A stretch of 64,000 nucleotides of DNA, from assembly GCA_025462725.1 (NCBI GenBank), contig JAOAPE010000010.1, positions 124,001-188,000 of the forward strand, in the 5' to 3' direction. Every line of letters starts with the position of its first letter. The first letter of the stretch is position 1. A program made the translations under genes and the position numbers. Under the pieces are notes generated by a model that worked only from the letters and a program-made list of their open reading frames with translations, ran no database searches and was not told the origin of the DNA. Shown in pieces: positions 17,717-27,795 of the stretch. The stretch is from Terriglobales bacterium. GTDB lineage: Bacteria; Acidobacteriota; Terriglobia; Terriglobales; Acidobacteriaceae.

Positions 17717-18898
17717 ATGGCTGAAGCCACGCTACAAAGATCCGATGCCCCTGCCCCGCTGGTCGCGCTCACCGACGACGAACAGATGTTTCGCGACAAC
17801 ATCAAGCAGTTCGCGGACGACAAAGTCCGTCCGCTGGTGCGCGAGATGGACGAAGCACAAGTCTTCGACAAGGACTTGATTCAGCAATTCTTCCAGCTTG
17901 GATTGATGGGCATCGAGATTCCCGAGCAGTACGGCGGTGGCGGAGGATCATTTTTCGAAGCCATTCTCGCGGTGGAAGAGATCTCCCGTGTGGACGCATC
18001 CGCCGGTGTTCTCGTCGACGTGCAGAACACTCTCGTCATTAATGCGCTGCTGCGTTGGGCGAATGACGAGCAGAAGAAGAAATATCTTCCAAAGCTCGCC
18101 ACAGACACCGTTGGTGCCTACGCGCTGAGCGAAGCCGCATCCGGTTCTGACGCATTCGCTTTACAAACCCGCGCTGAAGACAAAGGCGATCACTTTGTCA
18201 TCAACGGCCAAAAGCTTTGGATCACCAACGCCAAAGAGGCTGGGCTCTTCGTTCTCTTCGCCACGGTCGATCCCGCTGCCGGATACAAAGGCATCACCGG
18301 CTTTCTCGTCGAAAAGAGCTTCCCGGGATTTTCCGTCGGCAAGAAAGAGGATAAGCTCGGCATTCGCGCCTCCAGCACTTGCGAATTGATCCTTGAAGAT
18401 TGCAAGGTGCCGAAGGCCAACGTCCTGGGCGAAGTCGGTAAGGGATACAAGATCTCCATCGAAACGCTCAATGAAGGACGCATCGGCATTGGCGGGCAGA
18501 TGATCGGCATGGCCCGCGGAGCATGGGAGCACGCTGCCCGATACGCAAAAGAGCGCAAGCAATTCGGCAAAGCCATTGCCGATTTCCAGGCCGTTCAGTT
18601 CCAACTTGCCCAGGCGGCAACGGAACTCGAAGCCGCGCGCATGATGGTCTATAACGCCGCGCGTATGAAAGACGCCGGCATGAACTTCGTGAAGGAAGCC
18701 GCGATGACCAAACTGTTCGCGTCGCAAGTCGCCGAGCGCGTCTGCTCACTCGCGGTTGAGATCTATGGCGGATATGGCTTCGTCAAAGATTATCCCGTTG
18801 AAAAATATTATCGCGATGCCAAAATAGGAAAAATCTACGAAGGCACCTCAAACATGCAGCTGAACACGATTGCCAAGCTCGTCCTTGGAGGCAAGTAA
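17717..18898 (+). CDS. Acyl-CoA dehydrogenase, short/medium-chain type
   Basis: The ATG at 17717 follows GAGGACG. The 393-residue length and all segments match the family: helical N-terminal domain, 'YALSEAASGSDAFALQTRA' (FAD/substrate loop), beta-domain with 'WITNAKEAGLFVLFA', and C-terminal helices with the catalytic Glu in 'KIYEGTSNMQL'. It oxidises acyl-CoA to trans-2-enoyl-CoA with electrons passed to ETF in fatty-acid or branched-chain breakdown. The exact chain preference cannot be told. It overlaps the PilZ gene start by one base. Confidence 0.93.
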   Translation: MAEATLQRSDAPAPLVALTDDEQMFRDNIKQFADDKVRPLVREMDEAQVFDKDLIQQFFQLGLMGIEIPEQYGGGGGSFFEAILAVEEISRVDASAGVLVDVQNTLVINALLRWANDEQKKKYLPKLATDTVGAYALSEAASGSDAFALQTRAEDKGDHFVINGQKLWITNAKEAGLFVLFATVDPAAGYKGITGFLVEKSFPGFSVGKKEDKLGIRASSTCELILEDCKVPKANVLGEVGKGYKISIETLNEGRIGIGGQMIGMARGAWEHAARYAKERKQFGKAIADFQAVQFQLAQAATELEAARMMVYNAARMKDAGMNFVKEAAMTKLFASQVAERVCSLAVEIYGGYGFVKDYPVEKYYRDAKIGKIYEGTSNMQLNTIAKLVLGGK

Positions 18899-19182
18899 TG
18901 GCCGAAGGAATCGATCGCCGACAGTTCCAGCGGATTCCCATCGAAGGCGCAGTGGCCGTCAACTCCGACGGACGCGAGCTTGGCAAAGTCTCGCAAGCAG
19001 GCGGAGGTGGCATGATGATCTTTCCGCCAAACCGCGACGTCGCCGATTCCCTCACCCTGGGCCAGCGCATGCAAGTCACCATCATGGAGCCCGACTCGCA
19101 GACCTCGAACACGATTGATGTGGTCATCCGCTATCACGACGGCGAAAAGATCGGCTTCGAGTTCGTCACCGGAAACCCCTAG
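18898..19182 (+). CDS. PilZ-domain protein
   Basis: The 94-residue single-domain product has the PilZ pattern: 'DRRQFQRIPIEGAVAV' (RxxxR-like start), 'LGKVSQAGGGGMMI' and 'RYHDGEKIGFEFV'. PilZ domains bind cyclic di-GMP, but the canonical 'D/NxSxxG' is here 'SQAGGGG', so binding may be weak or lost. The start codon overlaps the acyl-CoA dehydrogenase stop (TAATG), implying co-translation, although no functional link is known. Confidence 0.8.
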   Translation: MAEGIDRRQFQRIPIEGAVAVNSDGRELGKVSQAGGGGMMIFPPNRDVADSLTLGQRMQVTIMEPDSQTSNTIDVVIRYHDGEKIGFEFVTGNP

Positions 19183-19293
19183 AATCGCGCCGGTTCAGGG
19201 TTAAACTGTCTTGTCTCGGGCGAGTAAGTGACATACACTGTTGCCCGCGCGCATCCCCCGCCCGCTTCGAATCTCTAGCCCAGGTCAGGAATT

Positions 19294-20802
19294 ATGCAGG
19301 TTGAACACGCCGTCCACGAACTGCTCGATCTAGTGGCAGTTCATGGCTTTTACATTTCGGTGCTCGAAGAAAAACTCGGATTCCCCGTTCCCCTGCCACA
19401 TGAAGCCATCAAACCCGATTCCTCCAGCGCGGAACACTCAATCGGGATACTGCATCGCTGGCTCGCGGTGCTCGACTTTGCGATTCCTCCGATTGTTGTT
19501 CGCGACGCACTGAAAGAATCTCTACCCCGAGAAACCGCCGAGGCGATGCTTCGCTACTACATTGGAAAAAGTTCGAAAGAAGAGACTGACCGAGACAAAG
19601 CCGATTGTGTCGCCACATTTCTGTATCGCAGCTCTGAGCTTGGCGCCCGGCCCATCCCGCCCACCAGCGACCGCTTTCATTTCATCTCTGAGATTGCGCG
19701 CGAGTTTGAATCGTTCATCGTCAATACTCTGGGAGAAACGCCTGTCCCGGTGATCAAGAGCGAGCACACGCAACTACTCAAGGAGTTCGAATTCCTCCAT
19801 CAGGAAGTGGACGACTTCCGCACCTTCGACCAACTGATGGATTCCGGCATCGTGCAGCGCGTGCGCGACATCAAGCAATCGTTCAGTACATCGTTCTATG
19901 CGCCCTCAGTGCTCGCGAATGTCGCCGTTTATAACACGCTCTTCGGTGCGCGTTTCGACAAGCTCTTCCAAACCACCACCGAACAGATCAAGACTTTCGC
20001 GGCTCGCGTGCAGGACGAAGGAGCCAGCATCATGAGCAAGCTCGACGAAGACGTCACCGTCAAGCATCTCGCCGACGTGGAAGGCGAACGCATCATGTCG
20101 CAGGAGTACGGCAAGGCGCAGGAGAATTTCCGTAAGATATCGAAGTTCAAGAAGGTCGTAGACAAGACCGGACGCGCGAGCGGACGCACCACTTCAGCGC
20201 CGATCAATATTCCTGCCGCGAGCGCTCCGGTAAAGGTCACCGCACCGCCGCCGCAATCCACTGCGCCTGCCGCAGCTGCCGCGAAGGCAACTACGACGAC
20301 CACCACGTTGAATCTCGCCACCGGAGTCAACGCCGTTGAAGACGGCAAGATTCGCACTCAGCAGGACGCAATCCGTATTTTCGTTCGCGTCGCCGATAAA
20401 TCCTGTTTTGTAGTTCCGCTGGTGAAAGGTGTCATCAACATCACCGCCTCGGAGGCAGAAGCCTTGCGCAGCGACTTCGGACTTGAGAAAAGTTTTCGCG
20501 CGGACTATGCGAACCTCGTCTCTTATCTCGTGGCCATGATGGCTCGCCTGGTTGTGGAACAGGAAGAGTTTCGCGCGAAGCAGAGTTCCGCTTATCTCTG
20601 GAAGCCGCATGCCGACGCAATGGCCTACATCATCAGCAGCGCCACAAACGTGCTCGCAACGGCAGGCTCCATCTTAGACATGGCGGAAAAGCGCGGACTC
20701 GAAGACAAAGCCACTGCCCTCAAAGCCAGCATTGCGAAGTTCCGCATGGCTCTGCAGCAGACGGCCACTGTGTTGAAGTCCGCCGGCAATCAGACCACCT
20801 AA
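19294..20802 (+). CDS. Conserved-looking cytoplasmic protein of unknown function
   Basis: The 502-residue product has no signal peptide. It is helical throughout, with a low-complexity Ala/Pro/Thr linker (~290-345) separating an N-terminal domain of ~280 residues from a C-terminal helical domain of ~150. No motif is recognised. It is convergent with the S9 peptidase gene, with the stops one base apart. Confidence 0.75.
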   Translation: MQVEHAVHELLDLVAVHGFYISVLEEKLGFPVPLPHEAIKPDSSSAEHSIGILHRWLAVLDFAIPPIVVRDALKESLPRETAEAMLRYYIGKSSKEETDRDKADCVATFLYRSSELGARPIPPTSDRFHFISEIAREFESFIVNTLGETPVPVIKSEHTQLLKEFEFLHQEVDDFRTFDQLMDSGIVQRVRDIKQSFSTSFYAPSVLANVAVYNTLFGARFDKLFQTTTEQIKTFAARVQDEGASIMSKLDEDVTVKHLADVEGERIMSQEYGKAQENFRKISKFKKVVDKTGRASGRTTSAPINIPAASAPVKVTAPPPQSTAPAAAAAKATTTTTTLNLATGVNAVEDGKIRTQQDAIRIFVRVADKSCFVVPLVKGVINITASEAEALRSDFGLEKSFRADYANLVSYLVAMMARLVVEQEEFRAKQSSAYLWKPHADAMAYIISSATNVLATAGSILDMAEKRGLEDKATALKASIAKFRMALQQTATVLKSAGNQTT

Positions 20803-20803
20803 A

Positions 20804-23143
20804 CTATTCCTCTGATCCGCCACTCTGCTGCGGCGCACTCGGGTCAGGATCGTATCCCGCGATCTTCTTCCCTTGCAGATAAATATCAAACCAGTTCACG
20901 ATGTGCTGCAGGCGCTCCACCCGATGCCACGGTTTTCCTGAGCGCGAAAGCTCGTGGCTCTCATCCGGAAATCGCACCATCACCACTGGTTTATGTAAGT
21001 ACTTCAATGCGCGAAACATCTGCTCTCCCCCGGATGTTGGCGGAGTGCGCAGATCAGCTTCACCTTCGATCAGCATCAACGGAGTCTTCACCTTTTCGAT
21101 GTTCGTGATCGGAGAACGCGCGCCGAAATCCTGCTTCTCCTGGAAGGGCGCCCCTTTGAACCACGATGGCTGAAAGAGCGTGAAGTCCGCGGTGTACCAC
21201 CATGAAGACCAGTCCGCGATGGACCGTTGTGAAACCGCCGCAGCGAATCTGTCCGTCTGTCCGATTGCCCAATTGGTCAGCACTCCGCCGCCGCTGCCGC
21301 CGGTAATGCCCAAATGTTTTTCGTCAATGTAGCCGCGCTTGATGAGTTCATCCACGCCAAGCATTAGATCTTTGTGATCGTCGCCGGGGTAGTGATACTG
21401 GATAATGTTGCCAAACTCCTGCCCGTAAGACGTGCTGCCCCGCGGGTTCGGATACAGCACCACGTATCCCTTCGCTGCCATCCACTGGAATTCGTGGTCG
21501 AAGGTGTATCCGTACGCGGTGTGCGGGCCGCCGTGAATGTTCAAAATCAGGGGGTACTTCTTCTTCGGGTCGAAATCCGGCGGCTTCTGTACCCACGCCT
21601 CGATCTTGCGGCCGTCGAAACTGGTGTACCAGATCTCTTCGGGCTCCGTGATTTTGAGCTGGGAAAATAATTTGTCGTTCACATGCGTGAGCTGCTTGAG
21701 ATTTCCGGACGCGTCCGCAACGAACACGTCGCCGATATTCGTCGGCGTGGAGATGACCATTGCGAACTTCGAGCCATCATTCGAAGCAGTGAAGGAAAAC
21801 ACATCGTGATTGCCCGCGGTGAGCGGCGTGGATTTTCCGGTGACGGCATCGAAGCGAACGAGATCGGCCTTCCCTTCGCGCAACACCACGTCAACGATCG
21901 TTCGCCCATCGGCGCTCCATATCGGATTCGTGCCACCACCCGCGCGTGGAGGATGCTGGTCTCCACCGGGTCCGCTGCCGATGTCGGCATCGAAATTTGC
22001 AGTCAGGTTCTTCGGCACGGCAGAAGCAGCCGCATCGATCACCCACAAATCATCTTGCGCATATGAGAGGACAGGCTTATTCGCCGCGCCGCGGAATGCA
22101 AAATGTTTGCCGTCCTTGCTGAGCGCCGGCGCATTCACATTTCCTTCAACTTGAAAAAGCTTCTTCGCCTCGCCGCCATTTGAGGGAATCACGTAGGTCG
22201 AATCGCGCGCGACTTCGTAATACGGCTCGGGTGTGCGGTCAGACTCGAAAAATATCTGCGAACCATCCGGCGACCACATCGCGTTCTCTTCGTCATATGC
22301 TCCCGACGTCAACTGCTGCGGCTTCGGCAGCGGCGCTTCGCTCGGCTCCGCGGGCACGCTGATCACCCAAATGTGGTCAGGATGCTTGGGATCCATGTAT
22401 CCGTTGCCGTTTTGCCGGTAAACCGCGCGCGATATCACTCGCACATCGCTCTCGTGATCGGGCTTCTCTTCCTTTGCAGTTGTTGGCTTCGGTTCAACTT
22501 CCGGCTTCGCTTGCGTGGGCTTGCCTTCCTTTGAAGCCTTCTCTTCGCTCTTTGACTCCTGCGATTTCGGTGCGGGCGGATTCTGCTCCGCCTTTTCGTC
22601 TTTCGATTGCGCTGGTGTGCCCTTCTCTTTTTCGGCTTTCGCGATGTCCGCCGGAGTAGTGCTGCTGGTGAATGCGATCCGCATTCCATCCGGCGACCAC
22701 TTTGGTGACGACGCGCCCTTTGGCAATGAAGTCAACGCCCATGGCTCTCCGCCATTGAAATTCAAGACGTGGATCTGCCCTGGCTGCGGCTTGCCATCTT
22801 TCTCCATCGCGCGCACGAACGCCAACCGCTTTCCATCCGGCGACCACCGCGGAGACGAATCACGCGGCCCATTCGTCAGCCGATGCGGTTGCTCATTCCC
22901 ACTTGTCGACACTGCCCACAGCGCCGTGTCATATCCATCTTTCTTGTCATTTACGTTCACCTTTACGAACACCACCTGCGAACCGTCAGGCGATATCTGC
23001 GGATTCGCCGTCCAATTGAACTGGAAGATGTCTTTCTCAGTGATCAGGCGCTTGCTGTCACTCTGTGCAGGCGCGGGGACGGAAGCTGTGATGAGGGCGA
23101 TCGAGAGAACGATCGTGAAGGCTCTACGCGTACGAAGCATCAT
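20804..23143 (-). CDS. Secreted prolyl-oligopeptidase-family S9 peptidase
   Basis: The 779-residue product has a signal peptide and N-terminal TolB/WD-type propeller blades ('[15 protein letters not shown]', '[14 protein letters not shown]'). The C-terminal hydrolase domain carries GGSGGG with the catalytic Ser (~616), Asp near '[10 protein letters not shown]' (~697) and His in 'DESHEL' (~729). An unusual Lys/Glu/Pro-rich insert of ~70 residues (~165-235) interrupts the propeller. The family cleaves peptides after Pro or releases dipeptides, here probably outside the cytoplasm. Confidence 0.9.
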   Translation of the reverse strand: MMLRTRRAFTIVLSIALITASVPAPAQSDSKRLITEKDIFQFNWTANPQISPDGSQVVFVKVNVNDKKDGYDTALWAVSTSGNEQPHRLTNGPRDSSPRWSPDGKRLAFVRAMEKDGKPQPGQIHVLNFNGGEPWALTSLPKGASSPKWSPDGMRIAFTSSTTPADIAKAEKEKGTPAQSKDEKAEQNPPAPKSQESKSEEKASKEGKPTQAKPEVEPKPTTAKEEKPDHESDVRVISRAVYRQNGNGYMDPKHPDHIWVISVPAEPSEAPLPKPQQLTSGAYDEENAMWSPDGSQIFFESDRTPEPYYEVARDSTYVIPSNGGEAKKLFQVEGNVNAPALSKDGKHFAFRGAANKPVLSYAQDDLWVIDAAASAVPKNLTANFDADIGSGPGGDQHPPRAGGGTNPIWSADGRTIVDVVLREGKADLVRFDAVTGKSTPLTAGNHDVFSFTASNDGSKFAMVISTPTNIGDVFVADASGNLKQLTHVNDKLFSQLKITEPEEIWYTSFDGRKIEAWVQKPPDFDPKKKYPLILNIHGGPHTAYGYTFDHEFQWMAAKGYVVLYPNPRGSTSYGQEFGNIIQYHYPGDDHKDLMLGVDELIKRGYIDEKHLGITGGSGGGVLTNWAIGQTDRFAAAVSQRSIADWSSWWYTADFTLFQPSWFKGAPFQEKQDFGARSPITNIEKVKTPLMLIEGEADLRTPPTSGGEQMFRALKYLHKPVVMVRFPDESHELSRSGKPWHRVERLQHIVNWFDIYLQGKKIAGYDPDPSAPQQSGGSEE

Positions 23144-23300
23144 CTAGGGCACTCCTGAGTTTTATCGAAGAAATCCTAACACTAGTTGTAGCCTCCAACG
23201 TGCTGAGTAAATGCTTTGAATTTTGTACAGCTTGACCACAGCAAAAAATGCTGAAGGTGCTGTAAAATATTCGAACTTTCGGCGAGAAAGACGGTGCTCT

Positions 23301-24044
23301 TTGCGACAGTACCTGAAAAAAGAATTTCAAGAGATCAATCAAGGTGACCACGTCTGCTTTGTTTACAGAACGCTGGCCGAGCAGCTATTTGGGATCGCAA
23401 CCTGGGTTTTGCAGGGCCTTGAACGTAATGAGCAATGCTTCTGCATCCAAACTCCGCAAACCAGCACAGCATTGCTGGAGCTACTCGGCAAGTGGGGTTT
23501 TGACGTCGACAAGGAGATTCGCTGCGGCGCCGTTGTTATCGGCGACATGAAGAAGACTTACTTGGCCAATGGGACGTTTGATCCTGTCCTGATGGCAGCC
23601 CTCCTTGCAAAAGCCTCTTCGCTGGCAAAAGTAAATGGGTTCCGTGGGTTCCGCGTTACGGGCGATATGTCATGGGCTTTGAGACACGAGCCCGCTTCAG
23701 ACGGATTGATCCTCTATGAAAGAGCGATGGAGAAGTTTTTTTCTGAGAACAAATCGTTAGGCATGTGCCAATACCATGCCAGGCATTTTCCCGCTCCCAC
23801 TCTACAAAACGCCATGCGTGCTCACGGAACAACTCTTCTTGAGGATGAAGCCTCGCCCAATCGTTGTCGCTTACGCCTCAGGCGAGAGAATTTGTTTGCT
23901 GACATCTTGAAGGGGCCACGCGTCCGTTACAGATACGTGGTGAAGCAAGATGATTCCCCGGACGTACTCGCTTCGGGAGAGGCAGCGGATCTGAGCACCG
24001 CCAGAAAACAAGCGAAGGCCGCGTTGCTGGAGCGGGCTGCGTAA
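23301..24044 (+). CDS. MEDS-domain (DcmR-like) sensory protein
   Basis: 'NQGDHVCFVYRTLAEQLFGIATWVLQGLERNEQCFCI' and 'RVTGDMSWALRH...LILYERAMEKFF...MCQYHARHF' match the MEDS sensory domain of DcmR, RsbR-like and GGDEF-linked proteins. A ~60-residue tail follows with no known domain. The TTG at 23301 is chosen because the domain starts soon after; the frame is open back to 23223 and no ribosome site decides. A -10-like TAAAAT at 23263 fits the shorter form. The ligand is unknown. Confidence 0.7.
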   Translation: MRQYLKKEFQEINQGDHVCFVYRTLAEQLFGIATWVLQGLERNEQCFCIQTPQTSTALLELLGKWGFDVDKEIRCGAVVIGDMKKTYLANGTFDPVLMAALLAKASSLAKVNGFRGFRVTGDMSWALRHEPASDGLILYERAMEKFFSENKSLGMCQYHARHFPAPTLQNAMRAHGTTLLEDEASPNRCRLRLRRENLFADILKGPRVRYRYVVKQDDSPDVLASGEAADLSTARKQAKAALLERAA

Positions 24045-24120
24045 GCGGGCGCCGTTTTGAATTCCAAATAACTGGATGGGAGCGCCAATTTCTCGGCGTC
24101 CTTTACGCCCTCGGTGAAAG

Positions 24121-24930
24121 TTATTTCAGCTGTTTCGGAACGAGCCGGATTTCGAAGATGCTCGGCCACAGTTTGCCGGTGACAAAAAGACACTTCCGGG
24201 TTGGATCGTAAGCGATTCCGTTCAGTACGGCGCCAGACTCTAAGCGATACATAGGTCCCAGCAGCCCGGTGAGATCGATCCAGCCAAGCACTTTCCCGTT
24301 CTGCGGAGAGATCCGAGCGATTCGATTCGACTGCCAAATGTTCGCGAAAATCTCTCCATCTATGAATTCCAGTTCGTTCAACTGATCGATTGAAATATCT
24401 CCATCGTGAACGGTGAACCGGCGCTTTTCAGTAAGCGTGCTGCTATCCAGAACGCGGATCTCCTTGGTTCCGTCGCTCATAAAAAGCTCACGACCATTCG
24501 TTGTGAGGCCCCAGCCTTCCCCTGGATACGAAAAGCGGCGCAGCAACCGAAAATTCGTTGCGTCGTAGACAAATCCCACTTGCGATTGACAGGTGAGCTG
24601 TATGATTTCGTTTTTTGAGAACGTGATGCCTTCCCCGAAGAATTCCGGGGACAGGTCAAGTCGTTGAACAACTTTTCCGGTTTCGATGCGAACTTTACGA
24701 AGAGAGGAACGGCCCTTCAGACCGGTGCCTTCGTATAGAAACCCGTCTCTGTATGCCAGCCCTTGGGTAAACGCAGAACTGTCATGCGGGTACGTTCGAA
24801 TGATTTTGAACGTGTATTCTGGCGTTCGACTTTTGTGCGTCTGATAGGAAGACTTGCCGACGAGCAAAGATGTGCTTGCGCAAACGAAGAACGCTAGCGC
24901 AACCCGCCTACACTCCACTCTCAATTTCAT
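24121..24930 (-). CDS. Glutaminyl-peptide cyclotransferase (plant/bacterial propeller type)
   Basis: The ATG at 24930 starts a signal-like hydrophobic segment; a longer frame would run into the tRNA-Arg gene and is unlikely. The ~269-residue product has the family's core: 'RTYPHDSSAFTQGLAYRDGFLYEGTG', 'FGEGITF', 'EGWGLTTNGRELFMSDG' and 'LNGIAYD'. The enzyme cyclises N-terminal glutamine of exported peptides to pyroglutamate, making them resistant to aminopeptidases. No partner gene is adjacent. Confidence 0.88.
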   Translation of the reverse strand: MKLRVECRRVALAFFVCASTSLLVGKSSYQTHKSRTPEYTFKIIRTYPHDSSAFTQGLAYRDGFLYEGTGLKGRSSLRKVRIETGKVVQRLDLSPEFFGEGITFSKNEIIQLTCQSQVGFVYDATNFRLLRRFSYPGEGWGLTTNGRELFMSDGTKEIRVLDSSTLTEKRRFTVHDGDISIDQLNELEFIDGEIFANIWQSNRIARISPQNGKVLGWIDLTGLLGPMYRLESGAVLNGIAYDPTRKCLFVTGKLWPSIFEIRLVPKQLK

Positions 24931-25013
24931 ACAATTTCCGCAGTCCAAGCAGGCTTGAGCACGTGAGCTTTTGCTTTGCTCTTGCTTTCCCTGGCTACTG
25001 ACTACTGAAATCA

Positions 25014-25090
<77 letters not shown>

Positions 25091-25140
25091 ACGTCAGGTG
25101 GATGACTCATTCTAACAAACCAGCTCAGACCTCAACCGCT

Positions 25141-25725
25141 TCACCGCTTCGCCTGCGCTGCCACCTGTATGAGCGCATTCTGCAGTAGCTTCAGCCCAAT
25201 CGCCCAGCTCTTCTTCGCGCCCGTTTCGTCGTCGCCGAAACCATATATATAAAGCGTCAAATAAAATCCGCTGTCGCTCTCTTCGGGGTCATCAGCGCGG
25301 TGGTAATAACACCGCCTCACCACCACTTCCGCCGACGCCGCGAAATCCGGCACCTTTCCCAGCAGATTCGCTACCGTCTGTCCGAACCGCTCATGCGCTT
25401 CGAATGCCATTCGCGCGGACACATCCGCAAACAACACGTCCACGTATGCGCCGTACTTCCACTCGGTACCGAAGATCTCATCCTCTTCGTCGAGCTCGTC
25501 CGTAAGCCATGTGTCGCACTTCGCCGTTTGCAGCCGCGATGTCGGCTGGTTGATCGCCGACAGAAATTCCGCCAGCTCCCGGTTGTCGTGCGTCTCCACG
25601 ATCTCCAACAAGAGTTCCGGTTGCTGCTTCAGGTCGAAGTAACGCTGCTTGCCGTCGTCAGACGACCACGGTATCTCCAGGCAACTATCCTCGCGCCCAA
25701 GCTCGACACTGAACTCTGCTTGCAT
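25141..25725 (-). CDS. Protein of unknown function
   Basis: The 194-residue product is acidic in the middle (DELDEEDEIFG), lacks a signal peptide, and ends with a helical segment (SWAIGLKLLQNALIQVAAQAKR). It reads as a compact soluble protein with strong protein-like composition. I recognise no family. The 210-bp upstream region contains an AAATGAA/TTCATTT inverted repeat. Confidence 0.65.
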   Translation of the reverse strand: MQAEFSVELGREDSCLEIPWSSDDGKQRYFDLKQQPELLLEIVETHDNRELAEFLSAINQPTSRLQTAKCDTWLTDELDEEDEIFGTEWKYGAYVDVLFADVSARMAFEAHERFGQTVANLLGKVPDFAASAEVVVRRCYYHRADDPEESDSGFYLTLYIYGFGDDETGAKKSWAIGLKLLQNALIQVAAQAKR

Positions 25726-25842
25726 CCGCCCAATGAGAACACCATTTTTGCTTCAGTGCAAAGCCAGATTTCCTTGACTCGGCCGCAAGTAAATGATATT
25801 GCTAAATCAGTGTACTTATCTTTAAGTTACAATCAACAACGC

Positions 25843-25861
25843 AAATGAATTGCATTCATTT
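25843..25861. promoter_or_regulatory. Inverted repeat AAATGAA-N5-TTCATTT
   Basis: Perfect seven-base arms lie in the AT-rich region upstream of the leftward gene at 25725. This is a plausible operator, but no promoter boxes fix its role. Confidence 0.3.
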
Positions 25862-25940
25862 CGGGAGACCGTTTTCTCCTAAAGTCGTCATTCTGGCTAT
25901 CTTAGGGGTGGGGGAAGGGGGGTACCCTGGCAAGAAATGA

Positions 25941-25970
25941 GTGTTCCACCCTTAGCGCCGGTGGGAACAC
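25941..25970 (-). terminator. Hairpin terminator after the YheT-like gene
   Basis: GTGTTCCACC (25941-25950) and GGTGGGAACAC (25960-25970) pair with one bulge, just after the leftward stop codon at 25978. On the minus strand a T-rich stretch (TCATTTCTT) follows. Confidence 0.6.
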
Positions 25971-25977
25971 CCCGAAT

Positions 25978-27006
25978 CTACGCGAAGGCGGCCATTTGCC
26001 TCTCAAAGAAGCCGATGACCTGCTTCTCTGCCCAGCGGCCATCGTAACCGTTGGCGTCGGCCAGGAAGGCACAGTGGCCCCCGTGCTGCGTCTCTATAAA
26101 GGATACGTGCGGGTTAGCAACCAGCTTGGCCCGGGTCTCCGGCATCATGCGGATGAACGGGTCATCCGTCGAGTGAATGACCAACGCTGGGACGGAAATG
26201 AACTCGGCTACCCGCGACGAACTGGCCCGGGTGTAGTAGTCGTCGGCGCCGGTGAAACCGCTATAGCGGGCTGTGATCTCGTTGTCGAATTGGCGGATTG
26301 TCCGCAGGTTTTCAAGGTAGGTGAGGTCATAGCGGTCGGGAAACAAGGCAGCCTTGCGGCGAAAGCGGTTGCGCAGGCCGCGCATGAACTTCCATTCGTA
26401 CATGCGGTTCTGCAGATCGTGAAGCGCATCGGCGGAAGGAGCAAGGTCCATTGCCGGAGAGATTCCCGCGACGGCTATCAGTTCACTGGGAGGGCCTTCG
26501 CTGCCGGATCTCTGTCCCCATTCGCCAGCGAGTTTTAAAACGAGGTTTCCGCCCATGGAATAGCCGACCAGCGCGATGTGCCGGAGATGGTCCTGCTCGA
26601 TGAGCGCGCGCGTGACAGCGCCCACATCCATCGACAGGCCGGAGTGATAAAGAGTAGGAGTGAGTTCTTCCGTGCCGCCGCAATTGCGCATGTTCATGCG
26701 AACAACGTTCATGCCCGTAAGCCACGCTTTGCTGCCGGTGCCGAGAACGTATTGCGACTCGCTGGAACCCTCGAGTCCGTGAACGATGACCACGGTCAGC
26801 GCATTTTGTTTTCGTTCACCGGGCTGCCAGTGGCAGTGGCATAGCACTTGAGCTTCCTCTTCCACTTGGAAGAGACGGTCTTCAGGAGCAGGAAGAAGAT
26901 TTGTTCGGGGAAGAAAATTGCCGGCAAGAGTTTGCGCGTGCGCGTTGCGGAATCCGCGACGCGGCACAAAGACATCATTCTGTTTGGGGCTCTCTTGCTG
27001 CATCAA
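25978..27006 (-). CDS. YheT-type alpha/beta hydrolase
   Basis: The 342-residue product shows the family start 'RGFRNAHAQTLAGNFLPR', the strand 'VVIVHGLEGSSESQY', nucleophile elbow GYSMGG (Ser ~149), Asp in 'STDDPFI' (~280) and His in 'HGGHCAFL' (~314). YheT/COG0429 hydrolases are cytoplasmic esterases whose physiological substrate is unknown. It is divergent from the FmdB zinc-ribbon gene across ~95 bp. Confidence 0.88.
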   Translation of the reverse strand: MMQQESPKQNDVFVPRRGFRNAHAQTLAGNFLPRTNLLPAPEDRLFQVEEEAQVLCHCHWQPGERKQNALTVVIVHGLEGSSESQYVLGTGSKAWLTGMNVVRMNMRNCGGTEELTPTLYHSGLSMDVGAVTRALIEQDHLRHIALVGYSMGGNLVLKLAGEWGQRSGSEGPPSELIAVAGISPAMDLAPSADALHDLQNRMYEWKFMRGLRNRFRRKAALFPDRYDLTYLENLRTIRQFDNEITARYSGFTGADDYYTRASSSRVAEFISVPALVIHSTDDPFIRMMPETRAKLVANPHVSFIETQHGGHCAFLADANGYDGRWAEKQVIGFFERQMAAFA

Positions 27007-27100
27007 GTATTATGAGGTTGAAAGTAGCATAACGGATTTCCCTTCGGAGCCCAAGCACCGGGGTCCCCAGCGCGCGAAGCGTGATGGGGTGGAGAACAAG

Positions 27101-27355
27101 ATGCCGATCTTTGAATACGTCTGCAAGGAATGTGAGAAGCATTTCGAAGCCATCGTGAATGGAAGCAAGAAGGCGCGATGTCCCGGATGTGACAGCACCA
27201 AACTCGAGCAGCAGTATTCGGCCTTCGCAGTGGGATCGGTGAAGGGCAAAGGGCAATTTGCGAAATCCGCGGGAACAGGCGCCCGAGCTTCAAAAGGCGG
27301 CGGATGCGGAAGCTGCGGCGATCCTCGCGGCCCCGGCTCCTGCTCGATGAATTAG
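27101..27355 (+). CDS. FmdB-family zinc-ribbon protein
   Basis: The ATG at 27101 follows GGTGGAG. The 84-residue product begins with the family signature MPIFEYVCKECEKHFE...KARCPGC, a CxxC...CxxC zinc ribbon. It ends with a Gly/Cys-rich tail (GGGCGSCGDPRG). FmdB-like proteins are presumed regulators or small metal proteins; no partner is visible. Confidence 0.85.
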   Translation: MPIFEYVCKECEKHFEAIVNGSKKARCPGCDSTKLEQQYSAFAVGSVKGKGQFAKSAGTGARASKGGGCGSCGDPRGPGSCSMN

Positions 27356-27437
27356 CTGAAGCGTTTCAAGTTTCGAATTTCAAATTCGGGGCATGGCCAC
27401 GGCTCTGCTAAAATGGTGGTACTGAACACCACTGTGT

Positions 27438-27513
27438 GGCGGATATAGTTCAGCGGTAGAACACCGGTCTGTGGCACCGGCTGTCGTGGGTTCGAATCCC
27501 ACTATCCGCCCCA
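27438..27513 (+). tRNA. tRNA-His (anticodon GTG)
   Basis: The extra G at position -1 pairs with C73. The acceptor GCGGATA/TATCCGC, anticodon stem CCGGT/ACCGG with loop CTGTGGC, and T-arm GTGGGTTCGAATCCCAC fold well, with CCA encoded. The prophage begins directly downstream, so its 3' end is the likely attachment site. Confidence 0.96.
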
Positions 27514-27565
27514 TAATTCTCTGATTTGATTCCACTTACAAAAGCTTGGGTCCCGTAAGGGTCAC

Positions 27566-27787
27566 TTAACGCTTCTGGAACTGTACGCAGCCGAAATCAG
27601 GTAGCACTTCGAGCCAACCAATGTGATCGCCATTGTTTTGAGCGAACGCCATTGATTCTCTATGGTCTCCATACCCTTTTCTAGAGTTGGTTCTAGTGAG
27701 CTTGCAGATCCCGATGTGCTCATCCGAATCGCTGGGCGGTTCGAAGAACTTACAGTTTCTACATCGACCTGGTATTTCGTTCTGCAT
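27566..27787 (-). CDS. Small Cys-rich protein at the int operon end
   Basis: The 73-residue product has CRNCKFF near the start and GICKLT and FGCVQF later: four cysteines in a CxxC...C...C pattern that suggests a zinc or iron-sulfur site. It lies 8 bp after the integrase stop on the same strand, so it is the last gene of the int operon. Function is unknown. Confidence 0.6.
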   Translation of the reverse strand: MQNEIPGRCRNCKFFEPPSDSDEHIGICKLTRTNSRKGYGDHRESMAFAQNNGDHIGWLEVLPDFGCVQFQKR

Positions 27788-27795
27788 GTCGCTTC

